The notes below the pieces were generated by a model that saw only the letters and a list, made by a program, of their open reading frames with translations, searched no databases and had not been told where the DNA came from. A program made the position numbers and the translations under genes. From positions 248,001 to 312,000 of the forward strand of contig NZ_JAPEPI010000002.1 of the NCBI RefSeq assembly GCF_026340305.1: DNA of 64,000 nt, read 5' to 3'. Numbering within the stretch: the stretch's first letter is position 1; each line of letters begins with the position of its first letter. Shown in pieces: positions 25,019-34,838 of the stretch. This DNA is from Streptomyces sp. NBC_01381. GTDB lineage: Bacteria > Actinomycetota > Actinomycetes > Streptomycetales > Streptomycetaceae.

Positions 25019-25074
25019 GGTGACCGCCGTCCCCGGGTCCACGGGGCGGTAAGAGGCTGAGACCGTACTCACCC

Positions 25075-25113
25075 GTGACAGGCGTCGATTCAATCCGTAC
25101 GCTGCTGAATATG
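25075..25113 (+). promoter_or_regulatory. hutH leaderless promoter
   Basis: -35 box GTGACA (25075-25080), a 17-bp spacer, -10 box TACGCT (25098-25103), 7 bases and the ATG at 25111. The GTG of an apparent upstream start codon is part of the -35 box. Confidence 0.75.
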
Positions 25114-26655
25114 GATATGCACACCGTGGTCCTGGGGACGTCCGGGACAACCGCAGCGGACGTCATCGCCGTCGCGCGCGGCAACGCCCGCATCGAGCTG
25201 TCGGCCGAAGCCGTGACCGCCCTCGCCGCCTCGCGCGAGATCGTCGACGCGCTCGCGGCCAAGCCCGAGCCCGTCTACGGCGTCTCGACCGGCTTCGGAG
25301 CCCTCGCCACCCGGCACATCGGCCCCGACCTCCGCGCCCAGCTGCAGCGCAACATCGTCCGCTCGCACGCGGCGGGGATGGGCCCGCGCGTCGAGCGCGA
25401 GGTGGTCCGCGCGCTGATGTTCCTGCGCCTGAAGACGGTCTGCTCGGGGCACACCGGGGTGCGCCCCGAGGTCGCCCAGACGATGGCCGACGTACTGAAC
25501 GCGGGCATCACGCCCGTCGTCCACGAGTACGGCTCTCTCGGCTGCTCCGGCGACCTGGCGCCGCTGAGCCACTGCGCGCTGACGCTGATGGGCGAGGGTG
25601 ACGCCGAGGGCCCCGACGGCGAGCTGAAGCCCGCGGGCGAGCTGCTCGCCGCGCACGGCATCGCGCCGGTCGAGCTGCGCGAGAAGGAGGGCCTGGCCCT
25701 CCTCAACGGCACCGACGGCATGCTCGGCATGCTGATCATGGCGCTCGCCGACCTCGACGCCCTCTACAAGTCCGCGGACGTCACGGCGGCCCTGTCGCTG
25801 GAGGCGCTGCTCGGCACCGACAAGGTCCTCGCGCCCGAGCTGCACGCCATCCGCCCGCATCCGGGCCAGGCCGCGTCCGCCGCCAACATGCTTGCCGTTC
25901 TTGCCGGTTCGGAGCTGACCGGCCACCACCAGGACGACGCGCCGCGCGTCCAGGACGCGTACTCGGTGCGGTGTGCGCCGCAGGTCGCGGGCGCGGGCCG
26001 GGACACGATGGCGCACGCGCGCCTGGTCGCCGACCGCGAGCTGGCCTCCGCCGTCGACAACCCGGTCGTACTCGCCGACGGCCGCGTCGAGTCGAACGGC
26101 AACTTCCACGGCGCTCCGGTCGCGTACGTCCTGGACTTCCTCGCCATCGCGGCGGCGGACCTGGGTTCGATCGCGGAACGCCGCACGGACCGGCTCCTCG
26201 ACAAGAACCGCTCGCACGGCCTCCCGCCGTTCCTCGCGGACGACGCGGGCGTCGACTCGGGCCTGATGATCGCCCAGTACACGCAGGCGGCTCTGGTGAG
26301 CGAGATGAAGCGCCTCGCGGTCCCGGCGTCGGCCGACTCGATCCCGTCCTCCGCCATGCAGGAGGACCACGTGTCGATGGGCTGGTCGGCGGCGCGCAAA
26401 CTCCGCACGGCGGTCGACAACTTGACCCGCATCGTCGCGATCGAGCTGTACGCGGCGACGCGGGCGATCGAACTCCGCGAGGGCCTGACGCCGGCGCCCG
26501 CGAGCCGTGCGGTCATCGAGGCGGTGCGCAAGGCGGGCGTCGAGGGCCCCGGCCCGGACCGCTTCCTCGCCCCTGACCTGGCGGCGGCGGACGAGTTCGT
26601 CCGCTCCGGCGGGGTGGTCGAGGCGGCCGAGGGAGTCACGGGTCCGCTGGCGTAG
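25111..26655 (+). CDS. hutH: histidine ammonia-lyase
   Basis: A 514-residue enzyme that converts L-histidine to urocanate and ammonia, the first step of histidine use. The MIO-cofactor loop reads GSLGCSGDLAPLSH, so the cyclising tripeptide is Cys145-Ser146-Gly147 rather than the usual Ala-Ser-Gly; cysteine is allowed in the family pattern. YGVSTGFGALATRHI and the SSAMQEDHVSMG motif are also present. ATG 25111 was chosen because the promoter at 25075-25103 leaves no room for a longer start. It is monocistronic; other hut genes are not adjacent. Confidence 0.95.
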   Translation: MDMHTVVLGTSGTTAADVIAVARGNARIELSAEAVTALAASREIVDALAAKPEPVYGVSTGFGALATRHIGPDLRAQLQRNIVRSHAAGMGPRVEREVVRALMFLRLKTVCSGHTGVRPEVAQTMADVLNAGITPVVHEYGSLGCSGDLAPLSHCALTLMGEGDAEGPDGELKPAGELLAAHGIAPVELREKEGLALLNGTDGMLGMLIMALADLDALYKSADVTAALSLEALLGTDKVLAPELHAIRPHPGQAASAANMLAVLAGSELTGHHQDDAPRVQDAYSVRCAPQVAGAGRDTMAHARLVADRELASAVDNPVVLADGRVESNGNFHGAPVAYVLDFLAIAAADLGSIAERRTDRLLDKNRSHGLPPFLADDAGVDSGLMIAQYTQAALVSEMKRLAVPASADSIPSSAMQEDHVSMGWSAARKLRTAVDNLTRIVAIELYAATRAIELREGLTPAPASRAVIEAVRKAGVEGPGPDRFLAPDLAAADEFVRSGGVVEAAEGVTGPLA

Positions 26656-26668
26656 CGGCGCCCGTTCT

Positions 26669-26703
26669 CGCCGGGCCGGTGCCGATCAGGCACCGGCCCG
26701 GCG
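26669..26703. terminator. bidirectional terminator after hutH
   Basis: A perfect 15-bp stem, CGCCGGGCCGGTGCC (26669-26683) with 26689-26703, and a 5-base loop. It lies between the convergent hutH and LAXTG-protein genes. Confidence 0.87.
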
Positions 26704-26711
26704 TAGCCCGC

Positions 26712-27020
26712 TCAGTAGGCCAGGCCCCGCCGGTCCCTGCGTACCGAGTACGCGATGAATCCCGCCCCCAGGCCCAGGAACGCCGTTCCGCCGATCACGT
26801 ACGGAGTCGTGTCGACGCCCGTGCCTGTGTCCGCAAGGCGGGTGTCTGCCGTGGTGGTCTCCGCGTGCGTGGCCCGGTGTTGCTGCTCGCCGGGGGCGGC
26901 GGCCGCGGCCCGCTTCACAGGGGATTCGTGGCCCGTCGCGTTCGCGGAGGGGATGAAGCACAGGGCGCCTAGCAGGGCCCCCGCGGCTGAGGCGGTCAGC
27001 AGCGATCGACGTGCGGACAC
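26712..27020 (-). CDS. small LAXTG-anchored surface protein
   Basis: A 102-residue exported protein. A signal peptide (MSARRSLLTASAAGALLGAL, cut after SANA) is followed by a short polar Thr/Ala-rich mature part. Then comes LADTG at residues 62-66, a transmembrane stretch (YVIGGTAFLGLGAGFIAY) and a basic tail RRDRRG. This is the class E sortase sorting signal, so the mature part is probably linked to the cell wall. At ~35 residues the mature domain is very short. GTG 27020 is used, with a GGGGGA ribosome site about 9 bases upstream. Function unknown. Confidence 0.78.
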   Translation of the reverse strand: MSARRSLLTASAAGALLGALCFIPSANATGHESPVKRAAAAAPGEQQHRATHAETTTADTRLADTGTGVDTTPYVIGGTAFLGLGAGFIAYSVRRDRRGLAY

Positions 27021-27140
27021 GGAATCGGATCCCCCTTGTGGCGCTGGCGAATTGGCCGTGTGGGGCGATGGTAGTGAAAGGGATGGCTCGCGGGAAAGTC
27101 GCGGGGGCGACGGGTGGGTGCGGGTCGTACGCTCCGGAGC

Positions 27141-27488
27141 ATGAGCACAGATGAGACATCACGTTTTGTACGGCTTCGCGTCGAGCTGGTCGTCGAGATC
27201 GACGACTCCGGTGAGCTGGCCAAGTCCGCGCTGAGCCGCATCGCGGAGGACGAGCACATGCCCGCCGAGGAGCGGCTGCACGCGGAGGCGGCCGTCAAGG
27301 AGGACGACGCGGAGGCGCTCGCCTATCTCGTCGACCCCTTCGACCTGGTCAGCCAGGTGCCGGGAGTGGAACTCTCGCAGGCCTCCTGGAGCAGCGAGCA
27401 GATCGAGTACGACCCCGATTCGCCGGATTGGGACCCGGACGAGGATGATGACGACGACGAGGGCGGCGAAGGCGGCCGGGAGCAGTAG
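27141..27488 (+). CDS. conserved acidic hypothetical protein
   Basis: A 115-residue soluble protein. An ordered N-terminal part (RFVRLRVELVVEIDDSGELA) is followed by a long acidic tail (DPDSPDWDPDEDDDDDEGG). ATG 27141 follows the -10 box TACGCT (27128-27133) after 7 bases, the same leaderless arrangement as hutH. It lies alone between the divergent LAXTG gene and the L,D-transpeptidase gene. Not recognised beyond being a typical streptomycete protein. Confidence 0.68.
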   Translation: MSTDETSRFVRLRVELVVEIDDSGELAKSALSRIAEDEHMPAEERLHAEAAVKEDDAEALAYLVDPFDLVSQVPGVELSQASWSSEQIEYDPDSPDWDPDEDDDDDEGGEGGREQ

Positions 27489-27533
27489 CAGAGGGACGGA
27501 TCGAAGCCCGAGAGGCTGATCCGGAACCGAAGG

Positions 27534-27559
27534 CCCCGGGTGGCAACCGCCGCCCGGGG
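27534..27559 (+). terminator. intrinsic terminator
   Basis: An 11-bp stem with one T-G pair, CCCCGGGTGGC (27534-27544) with GCCGCCCGGGG (27549-27559), loop AACC, followed by TTCT. It ends the acidic hypothetical gene. Confidence 0.75.
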
Positions 27560-27733
27560 TTCTGTCGTCTCAGGAGTGCACGGCTGTTACCGGTGCTCTC
27601 GCGCGACGTGGTGTTCCCCACAGAATCGGCGGTAGTGGAACGGGACGTACCGGGCAGGACGTTATGGGGGGTTACGGGGACTCTCGGCGTTCTTGGCGTG
27701 GTTGGGGATTCGGCAACGATGGAGAAGCGTGTG

Positions 27734-28993
27734 ATGACGGACAGTAGACGGCTGCGCGGTCGGCGCAAGGGGCTCGCGGCCGTGTCCGCCCTGGTCGGCG
27801 GCGTTCTGGTGCTCTCGGCCTGCAGCAGCGACGACGGTGGCGACGGTGCCGAAGGCACCAAGGAGTCGCAGAACCAGGTCGACGAGGCGGCGGCCAAGAA
27901 GTCGTCCGACGCCGACATCAAGATCGCGCCCAAGGACGGGTCCGACAACGCGAGCATCAACAATGCCGCCAAGGTGACCGTGCGCGACGGCTCGCTGACG
28001 GACGTCGAGATGACGACCGAGGCCGGGACCGCCGTCGAGGGGCAGATAGCTGCCGACAAGAAGAGCTGGAAGCCCAGCGGCCAGCTCGAGCGCGCGACGA
28101 CGTACAAGATCACCGCCACCGCCAAGGACTCCGACGGCCGCAAGGCGCACGAGAACTCGAAGTTCACGACGGTCTCGCCGGCCAACAGCTTCATCGGGAA
28201 CTTCACGCCCGAGGACGGGTCCACGGTCGGTGTGGGCATGCCGGTGTCGATCAACTTCGACAAGGTGATCACCAACAAGAAGGACGTTCAGTCCAACATC
28301 AAGGTGTCTTCCAGCAGTGGCCAGGAAGTCGTCGGGCACTGGTTCGGGGACAACCGGATCGACTTCCGGCCCGAGAAGTACTGGCAGGGCAACTCCACGG
28401 TCACCATGAAGCTGTCCCTGGACGGCGTCGAGGGCGCGGACGGCGTCACCGGCGTCCAGGAGAAGACGGTCACGTTCAAGATCGGGCGCAACCAGGTCTC
28501 CATCGTCGACGCGAAGTCGAAGACGATGAAGGTCATGCGGGACGGCAAGGTCGTCAAGACCATCCCGATCTCCGCGGGCTCCCCGGAGAACAAGACGTAC
28601 AACGGCCAGATGGTGATCTCCGAGAAGTTCAAGGAGACCCGGATGAACGGCGCGACGGTCGGCTTCACGGACGACGACGGCAAGGGCGAGTACGACATCA
28701 AGGACGTGCCGCACGCCATGCGCCTGTCGAACTCGGGCACGTTCATCCACGGCAACTACTGGGGCGCGAAGTCCATCTTCGGCGGCGCCAACACCAGCCA
28801 CGGGTGTGTCGGTCTGGAAGACGCCAAGGGTGCGGGCGACAAGGGCACTCCGGGCGCCTGGTTCTACGACAACTCGATGGTCGGTGACGTCGTGGACGTC
28901 CGGAACACCGGTGACAAGACCGTTCAGCCGGACAACGGCTTCAACGGCTGGGTCATGGACTGGGCGGAGTGGAAGGCCGGTTCCGCCGTCTAG
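27734..28993 (+). CDS. L,D-transpeptidase lipoprotein (Ig-like plus YkuD domain)
   Basis: A 419-residue lipoprotein. The signal sequence has the lipobox LSAC with Cys30 as the lipidated residue. Two Ig-like domains (residues ~60-270) precede the YkuD catalytic domain, which carries HGNYWG and TSHGCVGLED with the nucleophile cysteine. Such enzymes form 3-3 peptidoglycan cross-links outside the membrane, as does mycobacterial LdtMt2. ATG 27734 has GGAG 9 bases upstream; GTG 27731 is also possible, while upstream starts lack a ribosome site. A 16-bp terminator follows. Confidence 0.9.
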   Translation: MTDSRRLRGRRKGLAAVSALVGGVLVLSACSSDDGGDGAEGTKESQNQVDEAAAKKSSDADIKIAPKDGSDNASINNAAKVTVRDGSLTDVEMTTEAGTAVEGQIAADKKSWKPSGQLERATTYKITATAKDSDGRKAHENSKFTTVSPANSFIGNFTPEDGSTVGVGMPVSINFDKVITNKKDVQSNIKVSSSSGQEVVGHWFGDNRIDFRPEKYWQGNSTVTMKLSLDGVEGADGVTGVQEKTVTFKIGRNQVSIVDAKSKTMKVMRDGKVVKTIPISAGSPENKTYNGQMVISEKFKETRMNGATVGFTDDDGKGEYDIKDVPHAMRLSNSGTFIHGNYWGAKSIFGGANTSHGCVGLEDAKGAGDKGTPGAWFYDNSMVGDVVDVRNTGDKTVQPDNGFNGWVMDWAEWKAGSAV

Positions 28994-29019
28994 GCGCCCC
29001 GCCCTCCCCGCGCAACGTA

Positions 29020-29055
29020 AGCGGCCCGCACTCCTCAACAGGAGTGCGGGCCGCT
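29020..29055 (+). terminator. strong terminator after the L,D-transpeptidase gene
   Basis: A perfect 16-bp stem, AGCGGCCCGCACTCCT (29020-29035) with 29040-29055, and loop CAAC. Confidence 0.9.
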
Positions 29056-29128
29056 GTCGTTGGGCTTCTCATCGTTCTCTTATGCCGCCCTTATCCGTTC
29101 ATCACCGTGCGTACCTACTTTCACGCAC

Positions 29129-30598
29129 ATGTTCTTCACCTATCTGAGGCGCGAGCTGCGCCGCCGCAGAAAAGCGGCCCTCGTCGTGGCCTCCGGACTC
29201 GCGCTCGGCATTGCGCTTGTCATCGTCGTCAGCTCCGTGTCGTCCGGCATGAAGCAGGCCCAGGGCAAGGTCCTCGAGTCGCTCTACGGGCTCGGCACCG
29301 ACATGACCGTGACCAAGGCGGCCGACCCGTCCGAGGAGGGGAGCGGGCGCCCGCGCTTCAAGTTCGACGCCAAGGGTGAGGAGGGGGAAGAACAGAGCAG
29401 CGACCGGGTGATGGTCCAGGGCTTCCAGACGCTGGCCTCGTCGACCGTCGCCGAGGTCGGTGAGCAGGACGGTGTCGCGGACGCCGTCGGCGGGCTGAGC
29501 CTGCAGGTCATGAAGGTCGACGGGCGGTTCAAGCAGGGCGAGTTCGAGCAGGCGCCCGGTGGCTCGGGCGGCAGGGCACAGCCACCCGGCGGCGGCACCG
29601 ATCAGCAGCAGGGCGAGGTGCGCGGTGGCGGCGCCGACTTCGACGTCGACTCCTACAGCGTCTACGGCACCGATGTCGGAAAGCCGGCCCTGGGCCCGCT
29701 GACCTCCTCCAAGATCAGCAAGGGGCGTACGTTCACGGGGACGGAGGCCAATTCCAAGGTGGCCGTCGCCGATGCCTCGTACGCCAAGGAGAAGAAGCTC
29801 GCCGTGGGGGACACGGTCACGATCTCCGGGACGAAGATAAGGGTTGTTGGGATTGCTACGCCCGACAGCGGCGGCGCCGCCGCCAATCTTTACGTCCCGC
29901 TCAAGCGCGCGCAGGCCCTCGCCGACGCGAAGAACAAGATCACGACGGTGTACGTCAAGGCGGCGGACTCGCAGCAGATCGGCGCCGTCAAGAGCGCCAT
30001 CCAGAAGAACATCTCCGGTACGACGGTGACGACTTCCGCCGATCTCGCCGACACCGTCTCGGGCTCCCTGTCCACCGCGTCCGACCTCGCGTCCAGCGTC
30101 GGCAAGTGGCTGTCGATCGCCGTGCTCGTCGCGGCGTTCCTGGTGGCCGGACTGCTCACCTCCTCCGCCGTCAGCCGCCGCGTACGGGAGTTCGGCACCC
30201 TGAAGGCGCTCGGCTGGAAGAGCGGCCAGGTGACCCGGCAGGTCGTCGGCGAGGCGGTCGTCAACGGGCTTGTGGGCGGCGTGCTCGGCATCGCCGTCGG
30301 CCTCGGCGGTGCGTATGCCGTCACGGCGATCAGCCCCACCCTGACGGCCGAACTCGGGTCCGGCGGCGGGCTGTCGGGCGGCGGTCTCATGCGGGCCGGC
30401 GGCCCCGGCGGTCCCGGTGAAGCCCTCGGTCAGTCGGCGTCGAAGGCGCTCGACATCTCGCTGACGGCGCCGGTCAGCACCACCACCATCGCGCTCGCCG
30501 TCGGCCTCGCCGTGGCCGGCGGGCTCATCGCGGGCGCCTTCGGCGGGTGGCGTGCCTCGCGGCTGCGGCCCGCGGACGCCCTGCGCCGCGTCGAGTAG
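29129..30598 (+). CDS. ABC transporter permease (MacB/FtsX type)
   Basis: A 489-residue permease. One N-terminal transmembrane helix (ALVVASGLALGIALVIVVSS) is followed by a large extracytoplasmic MacB-like domain of ~290 residues and three C-terminal helices. The FtsX-type motif REFGTLKALGWKSGQV lies between helices, and the final WRASRLRPADALRRVE is the usual coupling end. ATG 29129 follows TACTTT (29116-29121) by 7 bases, so the operon starts leaderless. The ATPase gene is 59 bp downstream. Substrate unknown; MacB-type systems usually extract lipoproteins, peptides or drugs. Confidence 0.9.
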   Translation: MFFTYLRRELRRRRKAALVVASGLALGIALVIVVSSVSSGMKQAQGKVLESLYGLGTDMTVTKAADPSEEGSGRPRFKFDAKGEEGEEQSSDRVMVQGFQTLASSTVAEVGEQDGVADAVGGLSLQVMKVDGRFKQGEFEQAPGGSGGRAQPPGGGTDQQQGEVRGGGADFDVDSYSVYGTDVGKPALGPLTSSKISKGRTFTGTEANSKVAVADASYAKEKKLAVGDTVTISGTKIRVVGIATPDSGGAAANLYVPLKRAQALADAKNKITTVYVKAADSQQIGAVKSAIQKNISGTTVTTSADLADTVSGSLSTASDLASSVGKWLSIAVLVAAFLVAGLLTSSAVSRRVREFGTLKALGWKSGQVTRQVVGEAVVNGLVGGVLGIAVGLGGAYAVTAISPTLTAELGSGGGLSGGGLMRAGGPGGPGEALGQSASKALDISLTAPVSTTTIALAVGLAVAGGLIAGAFGGWRASRLRPADALRRVE

Positions 30599-30657
30599 GC
30601 GGCCGAGCCTCACCGCTCAAGGCCGCCAACCCCCTTACGTATCGCAGGAGTCACACC

Positions 30658-31341
<684 letters not shown>

Positions 31342-31477
31342 GTCTTGGCGCGGGCCGGTTCATAGGCCCCGGTAATCGTCAACTCATCACTTCTGACGCA
31401 CTATTGAGCAGATGTTCGACCCTGGGCAATACTTCCTCGTCCAGGGGCGGGAGCCCCTTTGACCTCCAGGGGGAGAC

Positions 31478-34400
31478 TTGCGCCGAAAAGTGAAGAGAGC
31501 TTACGGGGCCACGATCGCCACAGCGGCGGCCGTGGCCCTCGCCGCGGGCATGACCAGCCCGGCATCGGCGGCGAAGCAGGAGGAGCAGGCGGCGGACGCT
31601 CGGCCGTCGGGAGCGTCGGCCGCGCAGCCCGTCGCAGGGCAGACCGCGCACCGCATCACGCTGATCACCGGCGATCGCGTCGCCGTCGACGCGAAGGGCC
31701 GCGTGACCGGCTTCGAGCGGGCGAAGGGGCGGGAGCGGATACCCGTACTGACCAAGCGCGTCGGCGGGCACACGCTGGTGATCCCGGCCGACGCCCAGCG
31801 TCTGATCGCCACCGGGAAGCTCGACCAACGTCTGTTCGACGTCACCGAGTTGAGCAAGAAGGACAACCGCAGGGCCCAGCAGAAGGGCCTCAAGCTGATC
31901 GTCGGCTACAAGGGCGCCGCCGCCGGGGCCAGGTCGGATGTGCGGGCCGCCGGTGACACGACCGTTCGCCGGACCCTGAAGACCCTGAACGCCGACGCCA
32001 TCATTACCCCGAAGCAGGACGCGGCCGACCTGTGGTCCGCGCTCGTCTCGGGGAAGGGCGACGCCACCGCCTCCGGTGTCAGCCGCGTCTGGCTCGACGG
32101 CGTACGCAAGGCGAGCCTCGACAAGAGCGTGCCGCAGATCGGCGCCCCGAAGGCGTGGGCGGCCGGGTTCGACGGCAAGGGCGTGAAGGTCGCCGTCCTG
32201 GACACCGGCGTGGACGCCACGCACCCGGACCTCAAGGACCAGGTGACCGCCGAGAAGAACTTCACGGCATCGGCGGACGCCAAGGACCGCTACGGCCACG
32301 GCACGCACGTCGCCTCCATCGCGGCGGGCACGGGCGCCAAGTCCGGCGGCAAGTTCAAGGGCGTGGCGCCCGGCGCCACGCTCCTGAACGGCAAGGTCCT
32401 CGACGACGGCGGCTCCGGTGACGACTCCGGGATCATCGCCGGCATGGAGTGGGCGGCCGACCAGGGCGCCGACATCGTCAACCTGAGCCTCGGCGGCGGC
32501 GACACCCCCGGCGTCGACCCGCTCGAAGCCGAGGTGAACAAGCTCTCCGCGGAGAAGGGCATCCTCTTCGCGATCGCCGCGGGCAACGACGGGACGCCCG
32601 GCAGCGTCGGCTCGCCCGGCAGCGCGGACGCGGCCCTCACCGTCGGCGCGGTCGACGACAACGACAAGCTGGCGGACTTCTCCAGCCAGGGCCCGCGCGT
32701 CGGTGACGGCGCCATCAAGCCCGACGTGACGGCGCCCGGCGTGGACATCACCGCGGCCGCCGCACCCGGCAGCGTCATCGACCAGGAGGTCGGCCAGAAG
32801 CCCGAGGGCTATCTGACGATCTCCGGTACGTCGATGGCGACCCCGCACGTCGCGGGCGCCGCCGCCCTGCTGAAGCAGCAGCACCCGGACTGGACGTACG
32901 CCGAACTGAAGGGCGCGCTCACCGCGTCCACGAAGGGCGGCAAGTACACGCCGTTCCAGCAGGGTTCGGGACGCATCGCCGTCGACAAGGCCATCAAGCA
33001 GTCGGTCGTCGCCGAGCCGGTCTCGGTCAGCTTCGGCACGCAGGCGTGGCCGCACACCGACGACAAGCCGGTCGCCAAGAAGGTGACGTACAAGAACCTC
33101 GGCAAGGAGGACGTCACCCTCGATCTCGTGGTGACGGCCACCAACCCCAAGGGAGACCCGGCCCCGGCCGGCTTCTTCAAGCTGGGCGCGAAGACCGTGA
33201 AGGTCCCCGCGGGCGGCACGGCCGCGGTCGACCTGACCGCCGACTCCAAGCTGGGCGGGACCATCGACGGCGCGTACTCCGCGTATGTCGTGGCGACCGG
33301 CGGCGGGCAGTCCGTGCGCACGGCGGCCGCCGTCGAGCGCGAGGTCGAGTCGTACGAGCTGACCCTGAAGCACATCGGGCGCGACGGGCAGGCGCCGAAG
33401 TACTACGACAGCGACCTGGAGGGTGTCTCCGGGCTCGCCACCGACAAGTCCTTCGACCCGCACGACGCGTCGGGCACGGTCAAGCTCCGTGTCCCCAAGG
33501 GCGGTTACCTGCTCAACACGAGCATGTACGCCGACCCGGCCGACTTCACCAAGGGCGCCGACTGGATCGCCCAGCCGAAGCTGAGCGTCACCAAGGACAC
33601 CACGGTGACGCTGGACGCGCGTACGACCAAGCCCGTGGACATCACTGTCCCGTCGGCGGACGCCAAGTCCTACTTCGCATCGCCCGATTACGCGATCGAC
33701 ACGGCCCGCGGCACCTACTCCTTCGGCTGGTTGCTCGACGCGTACACCGACTTCCGGACCTCGCACCTGGGTCCGCAGGTCACCGACGGCTCGCTGCACC
33801 AGCAGTGGACCGGGCACTGGGTCAAGGGTGACGACGCCGAGTACGACATCGTGCTCGGGGGCAAGGTCAAGCAGGTCGCCACCGGATACACCAAGCACTT
33901 CAAGGCGTCCGAACTGGCCACGGTGAAGGCGAACCTGGGTGCGTCGGCCAAGGGCAAGAAGGGCGCGTTCAGCGCCCTGGGGTCGCTGCCCGGCAGCTCG
34001 GGCGGCTCCTCGATCGGCATTCCGCAGGTGCTGCCCGGCACCCGGACGCTGTATCTGTCCACGGCCGACGACGTGAAGTGGGGCATGAACTTCGAGCAGC
34101 AGGCCGGGACCGACCCGGACGGCTGGCCGATCGTCGACGCGGTCTACTCGCTGGGCGCGGCGCAGAAGTTCACGGGCGGCAAGAGCTACGAGAAGACGTT
34201 CAACACGGCCGTCTTCGGTCCGCGTATCGGCGGCGAGTTCGGCGTCACCCGCAAGGGCAACGAGATCGGCGGCTATCTGCCGCTGTTCGCCGACGGCAAG
34301 ACACACGCGGGCTCCTCGCTCTACTCCTCGGTGAAGACCACCCTCTACAAGGGCTCCACCAAGATCGGCGAGAACGAGGACCCGCTGGTCGGCGGCGCCA

Positions 34401-34837
34401 CCTTCAAGGTTCCGGCGGCGGAGGCCGAGTACAGTCTTTCGACGTCCGTGAAGCGCAGCGTCAAGGTGGCCGCGGCCTCCACGCGCATCGACGCGAGCTG
34501 GACGTTCCGCTCCAAGAAGGCCGACAACGCGAAGCTGCCGGTCTCCACGGCGCGGTTCGCCCCGGCGGTCGACCTGAGCAGCAAGGCCGCGGCCGGACAG
34601 ACCCAGTCCGTGCCGGTGACGGTGCAGGGCGCTGCGGCGGGCTCGAACCTCAAGTCCCTTGCGGTGTACGTGTCGTACGACTATGGCCAGACCTGGAAGA
34701 AGGTCTCTGTCAGCGGCGGAAAGATCTCCGTGAAGAACCCGGCGGCGGGCAAGGGGATCTCCTTCCACGCCAAGATTGCGGACAAGAAGGGGAACAGGTC
34801 GACGCTGTCGATCTATAACGCGTTCTACGGAAAGTGA
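31478..34837 (+). CDS. secreted S8 subtilisin-like serine peptidase
   Basis: A 1119-residue secreted protease. A twin-basic signal peptide ends near ASA (residue ~31), a prodomain runs to ~220, and the catalytic domain has Asp242 (VAVLDTGVDATHP), His274 (YGHGTHVAS) and Ser452 (SGTSMATPHVAG). The ~600 residues after it are beta-rich accessory domains. TTG 31478 is the start that keeps the signal peptide; the GGGGGAG ribosome site is unusually close, so GTG 31490 remains possible. The downstream repeat contains its terminator. Confidence 0.9.
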   Translation: MRRKVKRAYGATIATAAAVALAAGMTSPASAAKQEEQAADARPSGASAAQPVAGQTAHRITLITGDRVAVDAKGRVTGFERAKGRERIPVLTKRVGGHTLVIPADAQRLIATGKLDQRLFDVTELSKKDNRRAQQKGLKLIVGYKGAAAGARSDVRAAGDTTVRRTLKTLNADAIITPKQDAADLWSALVSGKGDATASGVSRVWLDGVRKASLDKSVPQIGAPKAWAAGFDGKGVKVAVLDTGVDATHPDLKDQVTAEKNFTASADAKDRYGHGTHVASIAAGTGAKSGGKFKGVAPGATLLNGKVLDDGGSGDDSGIIAGMEWAADQGADIVNLSLGGGDTPGVDPLEAEVNKLSAEKGILFAIAAGNDGTPGSVGSPGSADAALTVGAVDDNDKLADFSSQGPRVGDGAIKPDVTAPGVDITAAAAPGSVIDQEVGQKPEGYLTISGTSMATPHVAGAAALLKQQHPDWTYAELKGALTASTKGGKYTPFQQGSGRIAVDKAIKQSVVAEPVSVSFGTQAWPHTDDKPVAKKVTYKNLGKEDVTLDLVVTATNPKGDPAPAGFFKLGAKTVKVPAGGTAAVDLTADSKLGGTIDGAYSAYVVATGGGQSVRTAAAVEREVESYELTLKHIGRDGQAPKYYDSDLEGVSGLATDKSFDPHDASGTVKLRVPKGGYLLNTSMYADPADFTKGADWIAQPKLSVTKDTTVTLDARTTKPVDITVPSADAKSYFASPDYAIDTARGTYSFGWLLDAYTDFRTSHLGPQVTDGSLHQQWTGHWVKGDDAEYDIVLGGKVKQVATGYTKHFKASELATVKANLGASAKGKKGAFSALGSLPGSSGGSSIGIPQVLPGTRTLYLSTADDVKWGMNFEQQAGTDPDGWPIVDAVYSLGAAQKFTGGKSYEKTFNTAVFGPRIGGEFGVTRKGNEIGGYLPLFADGKTHAGSSLYSSVKTTLYKGSTKIGENEDPLVGGATFKVPAAEAEYSLSTSVKRSVKVAAASTRIDASWTFRSKKADNAKLPVSTARFAPAVDLSSKAAAGQTQSVPVTVQGAAAGSNLKSLAVYVSYDYGQTWKKVSVSGGKISVKNPAAGKGISFHAKIADKKGNRSTLSIYNAFYGK

Positions 34838-34838
34838 G

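Noticed and set aside
25075..25110. GTG at 25075 as the start of hutH
   Set aside because: This GTG is part of the -35 box (GTGACA) of a well-formed promoter ending 7 bases before ATG 25111.
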